From CAYYWP01 sp050176585 (GTDB lineage Bacteria; Desulfobacterota; Binatia; HRBIN30; CADEER01), in the NCBI GenBank assembly GCA_050176585.1, contig JBFXHX010000004.1, positions 99,576 to 163,575 on the forward strand: a stretch of 64,000 nucleotides of DNA, in the 5' to 3' direction. Numbering within the stretch: the stretch's first letter is position 1; the number at the start of each line of letters is the position of its first letter. The translations under genes were made by a program, and so were the position numbers. Below, piece after piece: positions 26,046-35,362 of the stretch. The notes under the pieces are model-generated. The model had not been told where the DNA came from. It did not search any database and saw only the letters and a program-made list of their open reading frames with translations.

Positions 26046-26933
26046 ATGGCTGAGGAAGCGGTGACCGGATCGTTTGGGCCGCCGGTCGCCGGCGCTCTGG
26101 CCGCGGCGGGGCCCGGAAGCCCGGCCCCGCCGCTCGCTTTGGGCATCGAGGCGCGCGGCGCGGGACTCGCCCTGCCGCTGGGCTTGACCCGCCGGGGGCT
26201 TGCGCAGGCGTGGGTGATCGCGCTGGCGGCACACGTCGCGATTGGGGCGCTCGCGCTGTCGGCATTGAGCGGGTCCGCACCCGATCCCGAGCCTCCGCCG
26301 ATTCGAATGGTATTCGTCGAACCGCCGCCACCGCCGCCTGCCCCGGTCGGCATTCCGGGCGGCGAGGCGGTCGCGGCGCAAGCGCCGCCCGTCGTTCCCG
26401 CGCAACCGAAAGAGCCGCCGAAGACGGACGCCGCGGAGCCCCGCCGATTGCGACGGGCGGACCCCAAGGTCAAACCGAAGGCGAAGCCGAAGCCGCGGGT
26501 GGTGGAGCCTCCGCCCGCGGCGGCGCCGGCGGAGGTGGCGGCGGGCATCCCTACCGGCTCCATCACCCAGCAGCAGGCCGGCGTGGTGGGCGGCGTCGAC
26601 GGCGGCGTGGCCGGAGGCATAATCGGCGGGAGCGGCACGGGCCCGATCCCTGCCGGCCAAGTCGCGCAGCCGCCGTTGCTGGTGCGCCGGGTCGCACCCG
26701 TCTATCCGCGGGCCGCCCGCCGCCAGGGCATCCAGGGCTTGGTGCTGCTCGAGGCCATTCTCGACCGGGACGGGCAGGTGGAGCGGGACATCAAAGTCCT
26801 CGAATCCATCCCAGTGCTCGACGAGGAGGCTATCGCCGCCGTCCGTCAGTGGCGCTTTCGCCCGGCGCGCGACGACAGCGGTGCCCCGCTACGCGTGATC
26901 CTGGAGATCCCGATTCGCTTCACGCTGCGCTAA
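26046..26933 (+). CDS. tonB: TonB energy-transducing protein
   Basis: 295-residue TonB. One N-terminal membrane helix (AWVIALAAHVAIGALALSAL, about 57-77) precedes a Pro/Lys-rich periplasmic spacer (PKVKPKAKPKPRVVEPPP) and a Gly-rich segment. The C-terminal TonB domain has PVYPRAARRQGIQGLVLLEA and AIAAVRQWRFRPAR, the YP box and core strand motifs. It carries proton-motive energy from ExbB-ExbD to outer-membrane receptors. First gene of tonB-exbB-exbD, under a Fur-like site. The roughly 55-residue cytoplasmic extension before the membrane helix is longer than in E. coli TonB. Confidence 0.93.
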   Translation: MAEEAVTGSFGPPVAGALAAAGPGSPAPPLALGIEARGAGLALPLGLTRRGLAQAWVIALAAHVAIGALALSALSGSAPDPEPPPIRMVFVEPPPPPPAPVGIPGGEAVAAQAPPVVPAQPKEPPKTDAAEPRRLRRADPKVKPKAKPKPRVVEPPPAAAPAEVAAGIPTGSITQQQAGVVGGVDGGVAGGIIGGSGTGPIPAGQVAQPPLLVRRVAPVYPRAARRQGIQGLVLLEAILDRDGQVERDIKVLESIPVLDEEAIAAVRQWRFRPARDDSGAPLRVILEIPIRFTLR

Positions 26934-26986
26934 GCCGCTGGCGATGACGGAATCGCTGACGAGACAGCGCGAAACCTAGGACGGCA

Positions 26987-27679
26987 ATGTACTTCTCTTT
27001 GATCGAACTCTGGCCCGCGATGGGGCCACTGGCCAAAGCGGTCATGGTCCTGCTCGCCACCATGTCGCTCGTCTCGCTGGCGGTCGCGGTCGAGCGCTTC
27101 GTGAAGTTGCGACGCGCGCAGCGCGAATCGGCGCGCTTCCTCGCCGCCTGGCGCGCCGCGCTCGCGCAGGAGGGCATCACGGCCGCCGCGGAACAGGGCA
27201 AGCGCTTCCCGCGCAGCTACGTCGCCCATCTCGTCGGCGAGGTGACGCGCGTCGCGGGCGGCGCAGCGAGCGCTTCGCCCATGTGGCTCGAGATCTACGA
27301 CCGCACCGCGCGCCGGGTGATTCTCGCCGCCGGGGTCGACGCGCGCCAGGGTCTGAGCGTGCTCGCCACGGTGGGATCGACGGCGCCGTTTGTCGGTCTG
27401 TTCGGCACGGTGATCGGCATCGTCTCGGCTTTCCATGTGATGGGCGTCACCGGCCAGGGGGGCCTCGGCTCGGTGTCGACGGGAATCGCCGAAGCGCTCG
27501 TGGCGACGGGGCTCGGCATCTTGGTCGCCATCCCGGCGCTCTGGCTCTACAACCACCTGACGCAGCGCATTCAGCGCATGCTCGCTGAGCTCGAGTGCGT
27601 GGCCGAGGAGCTCGCCGTCGCGGCGCTCGGCGAGGCTCAGCGCCGCGACGCACGGCCGCTGCACGCCGTCGTCCGATAG
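26987..27679 (+). CDS. exbB: ExbB proton channel subunit (MotA/TolQ/ExbB family)
   Basis: 230-residue ExbB/TolQ-type protein with three membrane helices: near residues 12-32, then a cytoplasmic loop, then TM2-TM3 with VLATVGSTAPFVGLFGTVIG and GIAEALVATGLGILVAIPAL, the family's strongest signature. Forms the motor with ExbD and drives TonB. Lies 53 bases after tonB and 11 bases before exbD. Confidence 0.94.
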   Translation: MYFSLIELWPAMGPLAKAVMVLLATMSLVSLAVAVERFVKLRRAQRESARFLAAWRAALAQEGITAAAEQGKRFPRSYVAHLVGEVTRVAGGAASASPMWLEIYDRTARRVILAAGVDARQGLSVLATVGSTAPFVGLFGTVIGIVSAFHVMGVTGQGGLGSVSTGIAEALVATGLGILVAIPALWLYNHLTQRIQRMLAELECVAEELAVAALGEAQRRDARPLHAVVR

Positions 27680-27690
27680 CGGGAGCGCAC

Positions 27691-28191
27691 GTGGCCGTCC
27701 GGGCGACCGAACACGACGACCTCAAGGCGGAGATCAACGTCACGCCGCTGGTCGATGTCGTCCTCGTTCTCCTCATCACGTTCATGGTCGTCACTCCGCT
27801 GCTCAAGCAAGAGGTACCGATCGAGCTCCCGCTCGCCGACAACAGCCGCAATGCCGAGCAAGCTGCGCAGGTGACGGTCACCCTCGCCGCCGACCGCCGC
27901 ATCCAGCTGAACGGGACCGAGGTACCGCCAGGCGAACTCGTGGCGCAGCTGACCGCCATGTACGCCGAGCGGCCGGACAAGACCATCTTCCTCGAGGCCG
28001 ATCGCACACTGCCGCACGGGTACATCGTCGACGTGATGGACGATTGCCGGGCCGCCGGCGTCGTGCAGATCGGCGTGATCACCAAAAAAGACCCGCACGG
28101 CGGAACGCCCGCCGCCACAGCTCCCGCTCCCGCTGCGCTCCCCGATCTGCAACCAGTTCAGCCGGCCCTCGCTCCCGCGCCGGGCATGTAA
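27691..28191 (+). CDS. exbD: ExbD/TolR family proton channel subunit
   Basis: 166-residue ExbD. A short cytoplasmic start with EINVTPLVDVVLVLLITFMV contains the single membrane helix and the essential aspartate (D in PLVDVV). The periplasmic domain contains KTIFLEADRTLPHGYIVDVM and ends in an Ala/Pro-rich tail. GTG at 27691 chosen because GGGAG lies 6-10 bases upstream and because the longer open frame overlaps exbB. Completes the Ton motor. Confidence 0.93.
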   Translation: MAVRATEHDDLKAEINVTPLVDVVLVLLITFMVVTPLLKQEVPIELPLADNSRNAEQAAQVTVTLAADRRIQLNGTEVPPGELVAQLTAMYAERPDKTIFLEADRTLPHGYIVDVMDDCRAAGVVQIGVITKKDPHGGTPAATAPAPAALPDLQPVQPALAPAPGM

Positions 28192-28501
28192 GACCCACCC
28201 GGCGCGGTACGCTGGCCGCAGGCCGAGCCCGGTCCGCGCCGGTCACTGCGCCAGGCGCGCGCGCGTCGGGCGTTCCACCCCCTGGGTGCGCGCCGGCGGC
28301 GCGGCAACGAGCAAATCCGGGCCGAACGCGCGGCTGCGTTCAAGGCCGCGGGCGACTCTCGTCCGCGGGCTCCGACCGCCCACCGGGTAGCCATAAGCGA
28401 TAATAGCCGGTTCATCTATGTCGAATTGTGATCGCCGCCCCACGGGCTCCGCGCCAGACGGAATGCCGTTGACAAATGTCGCGCACGGGTAGTACAGCAG
28501 T
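28192..28501. other. Intergenic region after exbD, nothing recognised
   Basis: About 310 bases of GC-rich DNA with only overlapping shadow frames. No clear terminator for the ton operon was seen. The promoter of the imelysin operon should lie at its right end, where the sequence turns AT-rich and the Fur-like site begins. Confidence 0.5.
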
Positions 28502-28520
28502 GAAAATGAAAATCACTTTC
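28502..28520 (+). promoter_or_regulatory. Fur box upstream of imelysin operon
   Basis: GAAAATGAAAATCACTTTC matches the 19-base Fur consensus at 15 of 19 positions by eye. It lies about 255 bases upstream of the imelysin gene start, so it would act on a promoter with a long 5' leader, or an unrecognised start exists upstream. Confidence 0.72.
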
Positions 28521-28776
28521 AGAAAGCTTTCCGGCCGATGAGTTCGTGCCAGTGAGGGGCAGGCGCGGTTCGGAACCAACAAGGATCCGGCCTGTCCGGC
28601 GCTGCGCTCCGGATATTCACACAGGGATCGACGCTCCCGCAGGTGCCAACCCGTCCCGGGGCGAGCGAGCGGTTCGGCCGACGAGGCGATCGATCGCGGC
28701 GTCGCCATCTCCCGGCGCGAAGAGGCCGCAGGGAATAGCTCGGATCGGATCGCGTGAAAACTCGAGAGGAGGATCG

Positions 28777-30748
28777 ATGGTGAAGAGAATGGTGAAGAGA
28801 ATGGGTCGCGGACGGGATTGGTCGGCAAGACGCGGCGAGGTCGGCGGGGGGCGCGGAACCTCCCTCAGCGTGCCGCTGCTGGTGATGGTCTGCGTGCTCG
28901 CGTGCCAGCTGGTTGCATCGGCCGCCAGGGCGCAGTGCTCGGGATGTGTGGGTGATGCGGACGGCGACCGCAGCGTTGCCATCCACGAGCTCATCCTGGC
29001 CGTCAACAATGCGCTGGGTGGCTGCGATCGCCCCACCGCTACGCCGACGGTCACCGGCCCGAGCCCGGTGGCAACCGCGACGCCGACCGCCACGCCGATC
29101 GGAGCGTGCGCCGTAACTCCGACCGCTTGGTCGGCGCCCGCATGGGCGGCAAATGCGGCCGAGGCCCTCGCATTGCGCAGCCAACTCGGTGCGCTGACGG
29201 GGGCGAGCGCGATGCGCGGCGCCGAGCAGGGGACCGTCGTGCTCGGCGGGGTCCCGCACCTCGTCGATCTGTACGAGACCGGCAGCCCGAGCCTCGCAGA
29301 CGTCACCACTCCAGCCTTCGATGTGATCGTCGCGGAATCATTCGCCGAGTTCGTGGCGCTGATCGACGCCGGTCCCGGTGATCCCGTCGACGCGAATGGA
29401 AATTGGACGCCCGGGCCCAATGGCGGGATCTACGGAACCAGCCCGCGCGGAATGAACGCCGGTGGACTCGAAGTCCGGCAGATCGTGGAAAAGGGCCTCT
29501 TTGGCGGCGGGGCTCTCTATCACTACGCCCTGCGCCTCACGGAAGGCGAGATCGGTGCTCACACCGCGGATGCGCTGGCGGCGGCGTGGGGCGCCAATGA
29601 GATGCTCGATCCTGCCGGAGCGCTCACCCACTCAGCGAGCTACAGTTACCAGATGGGGTTCCACGCGGAGATCGCCACCGCTCTGGCCAACNNNNNNNNN
29701 NNNNNNNNNNNNNNNNNNNNNNNNNNNNNNNNNNNNNNNNNNNNNNNNNNNNNNNNNNNNNNNNNNNNNNNNNNNNNNNNNNNNNNNNNNNCTCGCCCGC
29801 GATGCGTGGCGCGACGCCATGGGTGCGTGGCAGATGCTCGAGGTCTTGCAGGTCGGCCCCGCCGGAGCGGCCGACATGCGGATGGGCGGGCGCGGGCTGC
29901 GCAACGAGATTTATTCGTGGCCAACGGTGAATGCTTGCCGCGTCGATCAAGAGACGGCGAGCGGCGATTTCGAAACCGCGGATTTCTTTCTCCGCGAGGT
30001 GGTCAGTACCCGCGGTCTGGACGCGCTCGAGTACCTGCTCTTCGATCGAGATACGAACAACGCCTGTGCCGCGGCGGTAGACATCAACGCCAACGGTACG
30101 TGGGCCGCGCTGGTTGCAAACGGGGAAGTACTGGGTCGGCGGACGCGATACGCCGAGCTGGCGGCAGCCGAGATCGATCGGCGTGCGGTCGAGCTGCTCG
30201 AGGCGTGGGACGAATCCGGCGGGGACTTCGCCGGCCAGCTCATCCAGGCGGGCGCGGACGGCTCCATCTACCCAAGCGCCGCCGAAGCCATCGACGAGGT
30301 GTTTGCGGCGCTCTTCTACATCGAGCTGCAGGTCAAGGACCGTAAGCTCGCGCCCCCTGCGGGGCTCGATCCCGAGTGTGCGGCGGCTACGTGTCCGGAG
30401 CTGCAAGAGTCGCGTTGGGCAGACGCGTCGAAGGAGCACATTCTGGCGAACCTGACCGCGGCGCAGCAGGTCTTCTTTGGTGGCACGTCTGCCGATGTCG
30501 GGTTCGATGACTTCTTGCATGCGGTCGGAGCCAGCGACCTGGCCGTGGAGATGACGACCGAGTTGGCCGAGGCGATCGCCGCGGTCGAAGCGATCCCCGG
30601 CACGCTCGAGAGCGCATTGATGAATGACCCATCCTCGGTGCGCGCCGCGCACACCGCGCTCAAAACATTCACCGATGATCTCAAGAGTCGCTTCATGACC
30701 GTGCTGAGCTTGCGAATCGGTGACGAGGGCGCTGGCGACAATGATTGA
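28777..30748 (+). CDS. Imelysin-family protein with N-terminal EF-hand/dockerin-like module (interrupted by assembly gap)
   Basis: Secreted imelysin (IrpA/M75-like) protein, probably periplasmic or surface-bound and involved in iron handling. ATG at 28777 has GAGAGGAGG upstream. A signal peptide (about 29-52, ending ASAARA) leads to an EF-hand-like loop with D60, D62, D64 and E71, then a Thr/Pro/Ala-rich linker (about 84-105). The imelysin part includes VEKGLFGGGALYHYALRLTE before the gap and TRGLDALEYLLFDRDTN after it, the family's G-x-D/H-A-x-E signature. The 100 N at 29692-29791 are a nominal gap, so frame and length across it are unknown; the halves read in different frames only because the gap size is arbitrary. 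Overlaps the next gene by 8 bases. Confidence 0.87.
29692..29791. other. Assembly gap (100 N)
   Basis: Exactly 100 undetermined bases inside the imelysin gene, the usual placeholder for a scaffold join of unknown size. Confidence 0.99.
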
Positions 30749-32273
30749 CCCCGGGTCCTGGGCAGCCCCGCGCCTCGCGTCGTACGGCGCGGTGCTGCGC
30801 CGACCCGTCGATGCAGCGAGCGCGGCGGCGTTCCGCATCCTATTCGGCCTCGTCTTGCTAGGCGGGATCACGCGCTTCCTATCCGAAGGCTGGGTCGAAA
30901 TCCTCTACGTAGAGCCGCAGGTGTTCTTCAAGTACTGGGGCTTCTCATGGGTGCAGGTATGGCCGCAGTGGGGCATGTACGCGCACTACGCCGTGCTCTT
31001 CGCTCTGGCGCTGGCAATTACCCTCGGTTACCGGACGCGTCTCGCTGCCGCGCTTTTCTTCCTCGGCTTCACGTACGTGGAGTTGATGGACGTCACGAAT
31101 TATCTCAACCATTACTATCTCGTTTCGATCGTCTCTCTCTTGATCGTCTTTCTCCCACTCGATCGCGTCTGGTCGCTCGAGGCGCGACGGCGGCCGACGC
31201 TCGCTCCACCCGCCATCCCGGTCTGGGTTCTCTACATCCTCCGGCTTCAAGTCGGGATCGTGTACGTGAATGCCGGACTCGCCAAGCTCGGCAGTGACTG
31301 GCTGCTGCACGCACAACCGCTCGGCATCTGGCTTGGGGCACGCACCGAAACACCGCTGATCGGGCCGTGGCTGGACATGCCGTGGGTGCCGTATGTGCTG
31401 AGCTGGGCGGGATTTCTCTACGACTGCACCATCGTATTCGCGCTGTCCTGGCGGCGCACCCGCATCGTCGCGTACGGCTTCGTGCTCTGCTTTCACTTCA
31501 TGACCCACGTGTTCTTCGACATCGGCATCTTCCCATTCTTGATGACCGGATTGACGACCATTTTCTTCGAGCCCGACTGGCCGCGGCGACTGCTCCGCCT
31601 CCTCCGCGTGGAGTCTCCGCGCGCGATGCAATACGAGCCGCTGGCTCCCCTCGGCCGCATCGCAACGCGTCTCGGGATCGCTGCGTGCGCGGTGTTCTTC
31701 GCGGTCCAGATCCTGATGCCCCTGCGACATTGGCTCTATCCCGGTGATGTGTTGTGGAACGAACAAGGTATGCGGTGGGCCTGGAAGGTGATGGTCCGCG
31801 AGAAGAACGGCAGCATCACCTACCACGTGCGCGAGCGCGAAACCGGCCGTACATGGCAGGTGAGCCCAACGCGGTATTTGACCTGGCGCCAGGCCAAGGA
31901 GATGGCCGGCCAACCAGACCTGATTCTGCAGCTCGCCCATCATATCGCCGCGGATCTCCGCGACCGCGGTCTTCATGATCCGGAGGTACGCGTCGAGGCG
32001 TGGGTATCGCTGAACGGTCGCCCAGCGGCACTGATGATCGATCCTGCAGTAGATCTCACCAGGGTGTCGGATGGGCTGGCTCCGGCCCGCTGGATTCTCC
32101 CCGCGCCCGTCGAGCCGCCCCTCGCGGTCGATAATGCGCAGCGTCGCGCAGCGGCCGGCCGGGCGGCCACTGACGTACGCTCGATGCTGTCCCGCGTTCT
32201 CGGCTGGGAGAGTGCTCACTCACCCGGGCCGGTTTCAGCAGGGAGGTCGGGCCCACCCTCTACCTATCAATAG
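30741..32273 (+). CDS. HTTM-domain membrane protein (vitamin K-dependent gamma-carboxylase-like)
   Basis: 510-residue polytopic protein of the HTTM (horizontally transferred transmembrane) family, whose animal relative is vitamin K-dependent gamma-glutamyl carboxylase. Begins with AAAFRILFGLVLLGGITRFL, then YVEPQVFFKYWGF, at least six further membrane helices, LRLQVGIVYVNAGLAKLGSDW and CFHFMTHVFFDIGIFPF. A C-terminal soluble domain (about 340-480) ends with a Pro-rich tail. ATG at 30741 overlaps the imelysin stop by 8 bases, so it is translationally coupled and should share the Fur control. Function in bacteria is not established; a role tied to imelysin is inferred. Confidence 0.88.
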   Translation: MIDPGSWAAPRLASYGAVLRRPVDAASAAAFRILFGLVLLGGITRFLSEGWVEILYVEPQVFFKYWGFSWVQVWPQWGMYAHYAVLFALALAITLGYRTRLAAALFFLGFTYVELMDVTNYLNHYYLVSIVSLLIVFLPLDRVWSLEARRRPTLAPPAIPVWVLYILRLQVGIVYVNAGLAKLGSDWLLHAQPLGIWLGARTETPLIGPWLDMPWVPYVLSWAGFLYDCTIVFALSWRRTRIVAYGFVLCFHFMTHVFFDIGIFPFLMTGLTTIFFEPDWPRRLLRLLRVESPRAMQYEPLAPLGRIATRLGIAACAVFFAVQILMPLRHWLYPGDVLWNEQGMRWAWKVMVREKNGSITYHVRERETGRTWQVSPTRYLTWRQAKEMAGQPDLILQLAHHIAADLRDRGLHDPEVRVEAWVSLNGRPAALMIDPAVDLTRVSDGLAPARWILPAPVEPPLAVDNAQRRAAAGRAATDVRSMLSRVLGWESAHSPGPVSAGRSGPPSTYQ

Positions 32274-32467
32274 CCGAGATATGCCCGCTCATACTGCCCA
32301 GCGGCTTCGGCTTCCTCGGACAGCGGACAAGTCCAAGCACATCGGCTGAGCGCGCGAGTTCACGGCGCGACAGCAGCTGATCTTCTCCTCGGGTTCGCCA
32401 CGCGCCGACCGGCGTGCTGGCTGGCGCTGCTCGGATTGCCCGGCCGGCTTCGCTTCCGCCCGCGGCC

Positions 32468-33748
32468 CTAATCCCTCGGCGTGTGAGGCCCGCCCCTGCC
32501 CTGGGCGTGTTCCCTGGTCTGTACGCCGCGCGCGTGCTGCGAAGCGAATTTTCGCCACATCGTGAGTTCGATATCCGGCCGGTAGAGCCGCTCCCGCTCC
32601 CACCCGTTTTCCTCGGCGTAGAATTTCTGCATCTGCCGGCGCGCGAACGCGTCGTCGATCGTGAACCCGCGCACGACCGGCTCCTCCCACAGCGTCGGCG
32701 CCTCTTCCACGAGCCAGCGGTGAGCCCGTGCGGCATCATCGGTGTGGATGACCCCGAACTGGAAATACGTGTGGGTCGTGGCGTCTTTCGGCACGTACGC
32801 TTCGTAGTGGGTGCAATAGGGCTGCGGGAACGTCGTCACCCGCAACATGCACGGCAACCACAAGCCCACGGTGCCCTCGTAAATGATCTCCGTCACTTTT
32901 TTCAGCTCGGCATCGGATTTTCCGCGCGCCAGCGGCAGGACGATCTCGGTCACCGACCCGTCCTTCATCGGGATCGCCGCGCGATGGTTGAACGTGGTCT
33001 TCTGCACCTTGCGCGTGAAGCCCTTGGGCCCATCGTCCGCCGACCGGTACTCGATCGTCTCGAGCAGATCCTCGCGCTTCGAGGTGTAGCCGAACGAGGT
33101 ATGCATGCCGGCGCTGATCGAAAACGGCGACCAGTTGTGAATGAACTGATGCCCGGGGTCGTACCCGTTCTCGCAGGCCAGCCGCCAGTTGGCGGGAATG
33201 TCGTACGGCTCGGCCGCATAGACGGCGGCATTGTCGTCAAGGAACTGCGGCGCCACGTCGTGTTCGACCGGGCCCGGCTGTTCGTCGCCGACGTAGGCGA
33301 ACACGACGCCTTTGCGTTCCTCGACCGGGTACGCCCTCAGCCCGCATTTGCCGATCAGTGGTGAATCGGGCTCGTTCAGAATAGTGCGCAGCGTTCCGGT
33401 TTCGAGATCGTAGGTCCAGGTGTGATACCAGCAGGTCAGCGTTTCCTTCGTGTAGAAAAGCGGGCGCGCCGAAAAGCGCACACCGCGGTGGCAGCAGCGG
33501 TCCTCCAGCGCATACACGCGGCCCTGCTGCCGGGTGAGAAGGATGTCCTCGCCGAGCAGCTTGATCGCCTTGTGGCCGCCTTCTTCGAGCTGCCGCGATA
33601 GCGCCGCCGGGTACCAGTAATTTCGCAACCCGAGCTCGGCGTCGATCCAGCGCTGCCAGGGTCGTTGCCGCTTCGCCCGGGCGGCGTCGGCGAGCTCGAC
33701 ATGACCCGCGGTCTCCTCGATGAGCCCGCTCGTGATCTGGTCGGCCAT
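32468..33748 (-). CDS. Rieske oxygenase, carbazole 1,9a-dioxygenase (CarAa)-like
   Basis: 426-residue single-type Rieske terminal oxygenase. Cluster ligands are C85-x-H87 (RCCHRGVRFS) and C106-x2-H109 (CWYHTWTY). The mononuclear iron site is NGYDPGHQFIHNWSPF with H200 and H204. The Rieske spacing and this second motif resemble CarAa-type angular dioxygenases, which work as homotrimers without a beta subunit. ATG at 33748 (MADQITSG) with GAGGTG upstream; the open frame extends further without resemblance. Stands alone on the minus strand, divergent from thrC, with no ferredoxin or reductase nearby. Substrate unknown. Confidence 0.88.
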   Translation of the reverse strand: MADQITSGLIEETAGHVELADAARAKRQRPWQRWIDAELGLRNYWYPAALSRQLEEGGHKAIKLLGEDILLTRQQGRVYALEDRCCHRGVRFSARPLFYTKETLTCWYHTWTYDLETGTLRTILNEPDSPLIGKCGLRAYPVEERKGVVFAYVGDEQPGPVEHDVAPQFLDDNAAVYAAEPYDIPANWRLACENGYDPGHQFIHNWSPFSISAGMHTSFGYTSKREDLLETIEYRSADDGPKGFTRKVQKTTFNHRAAIPMKDGSVTEIVLPLARGKSDAELKKVTEIIYEGTVGLWLPCMLRVTTFPQPYCTHYEAYVPKDATTHTYFQFGVIHTDDAARAHRWLVEEAPTLWEEPVVRGFTIDDAFARRQMQKFYAEENGWERERLYRPDIELTMWRKFASQHARGVQTREHAQGRGGPHTPRD

Positions 33749-34011
33749 CAGGACACCTCGTTCGGAGCCTAGGACGTGTGCGCCACCGCTACCAGCCCTT
33801 TGTACCCCCTGCGCTTCCGCTTCCGCCAGCGGACCGCGCCCGCACCTCGGCCCGGCATGGCACGGCATCGGGACCGCGAGTAGAGTGCGGACCGTGGCGC
33901 TGCGGCCGGGGCTTTCCCGGCCGGCGATCCTGTGCGAGGTCTTTTATCCGGCGGCTCGACTGAATGGGGTGACCACCGTCGGAGCGGCGGTGCGAAACGG
34001 ATGAGTGAGAG

Positions 34012-35361
34012 ATGAGCGAGTACGGTGCGTGGTTCGAATGCGTGAACGGCTGTCCCACCCGCTTCAGCCTCTTCGAGGTCATCTATCGCTGCCCCGCCTG
34101 CGGTGACCTGCTCGACGTGACGCACGACGTGGACGCGCTGCGCCGGCGCTCCGCTGCCTCGTGGATGCAGCTCTTCGACGAGCGCTACCGGCGCAACGAC
34201 TTCCCGTACGGGTCCGGCGTGTGGGGCAAGAAGGAATGGGTCGTCCCCTTCCTCGCCAACGAGAACATCGTGTCCACCTACGAGGGCGGCACGAACCTCC
34301 TCTGGGCCGAGCGCTACGGCCGCATGCTCGGGGTCGAGGATCTCTGGGTCAAGCAGTGCGGCAACTCGCACACGGGGTCGTTCAAGGACCTCGGCATGAC
34401 CGTCCTCGTCTCGGTAGTGAAGCAGATGATCGCAGAGGGGCAGCGCATCGCTGCGATCGCCTGTGCCTCGACGGGCGACACGTCGGCCGCGCTCGCCAAC
34501 TACTGCGCGGCGGCCGGCATTCCCGCCGTCGTGCTGCTGCCGCGCAACAAGGTGTCGCCGGCGCAGCTCGTCCAGCCGCTGGCCAACGGCGCCCTCGTGC
34601 TGAGCCTCGACACGGACTTCGACGGCTGTATGGCGCTGGTGCAGGAGATCACCAAGGAGCGCACGGTCTATCTCGCGAACTCGATGAACAGCTTGCGCAT
34701 CGAGGGCCAGAAGACGGTGGCCATCGAGCTCGTCCAGCAGTTCAACTGGGAGGTGCCGGACTGGGTCGTCATCCCGGGCGGGAACCTCGGCAACGTGAGC
34801 GCGCTCGGCAAAGGCTTTCTCCTGATGCGCGACCTCGGCCTCATCCAGAAGCTGCCGCGGATCGCCGTGGCGCAGGCCGCCAACGCCAACCCGCTTTACC
34901 TCTCGTACCTCCAGCAGTTCGAAGCGTTCGAGCCGGTGCAGGCGAAGAAGACGCTCGCGAGCGCGATCCAGATCGGCAATCCGGTGAGCTACAAACGCGC
35001 CGTTCGCGTGCTCAAGCAGTTCGAGGGTGTGGTCGATCAAGCGAGCGAAGCCGAGCTGGCGGACGAAGCGGCGCTCGCAGACCGCACCGGGATGTTCAAC
35101 GATCCGCACACCGGCGTCGCGCTCGCCGTGTTTCGCAAGCTCGTCGAACGCAAGCTCATCCGGCCGCAGCACCGGGTGGTGGTCATCTCCACTGCGCACG
35201 GATTGAAGTTCGCCGAGCAGAAGACGGCCTATCACCTGGGCCAGCTCGAAGGCATTCAGTCGCAGCACGCCAACCGTCCGCACGAGAGCGAAGCCGACCT
35301 GCGCGCGGTTCTCGACGCGATCAAGCGCTACGCCGATAAGATCAAGCTCATGGAGTCCTGA
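34012..35361 (+). CDS. thrC: Threonine synthase
   Basis: 449-residue PLP enzyme converting O-phosphohomoserine to threonine. An N-terminal zinc-ribbon-like segment (C10, C14, C27, C30: ECVNGCP, RCPACGD) precedes the fold-type II core. The PLP lysine is K125 in NSHTGSFKDLGM; the phosphate/PLP loop ACASTGDTSAALANYCA and VIPGGNLGNVSALGKG follow. ATG at 34012. Directly followed by a cystathionine gamma-synthase-like gene with one base between, placing both users of activated homoserine in one operon. Confidence 0.94.
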   Translation: MSEYGAWFECVNGCPTRFSLFEVIYRCPACGDLLDVTHDVDALRRRSAASWMQLFDERYRRNDFPYGSGVWGKKEWVVPFLANENIVSTYEGGTNLLWAERYGRMLGVEDLWVKQCGNSHTGSFKDLGMTVLVSVVKQMIAEGQRIAAIACASTGDTSAALANYCAAAGIPAVVLLPRNKVSPAQLVQPLANGALVLSLDTDFDGCMALVQEITKERTVYLANSMNSLRIEGQKTVAIELVQQFNWEVPDWVVIPGGNLGNVSALGKGFLLMRDLGLIQKLPRIAVAQAANANPLYLSYLQQFEAFEPVQAKKTLASAIQIGNPVSYKRAVRVLKQFEGVVDQASEAELADEAALADRTGMFNDPHTGVALAVFRKLVERKLIRPQHRVVVISTAHGLKFAEQKTAYHLGQLEGIQSQHANRPHESEADLRAVLDAIKRYADKIKLMES

Positions 35362-35362
35362 C

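Noticed and set aside
34025..34045. tRNA-like 'ggttcgaatgc' T-loop sequence
   Set aside because: It lies inside the threonine synthase coding sequence, and no acceptor or anticodon arms surround it.
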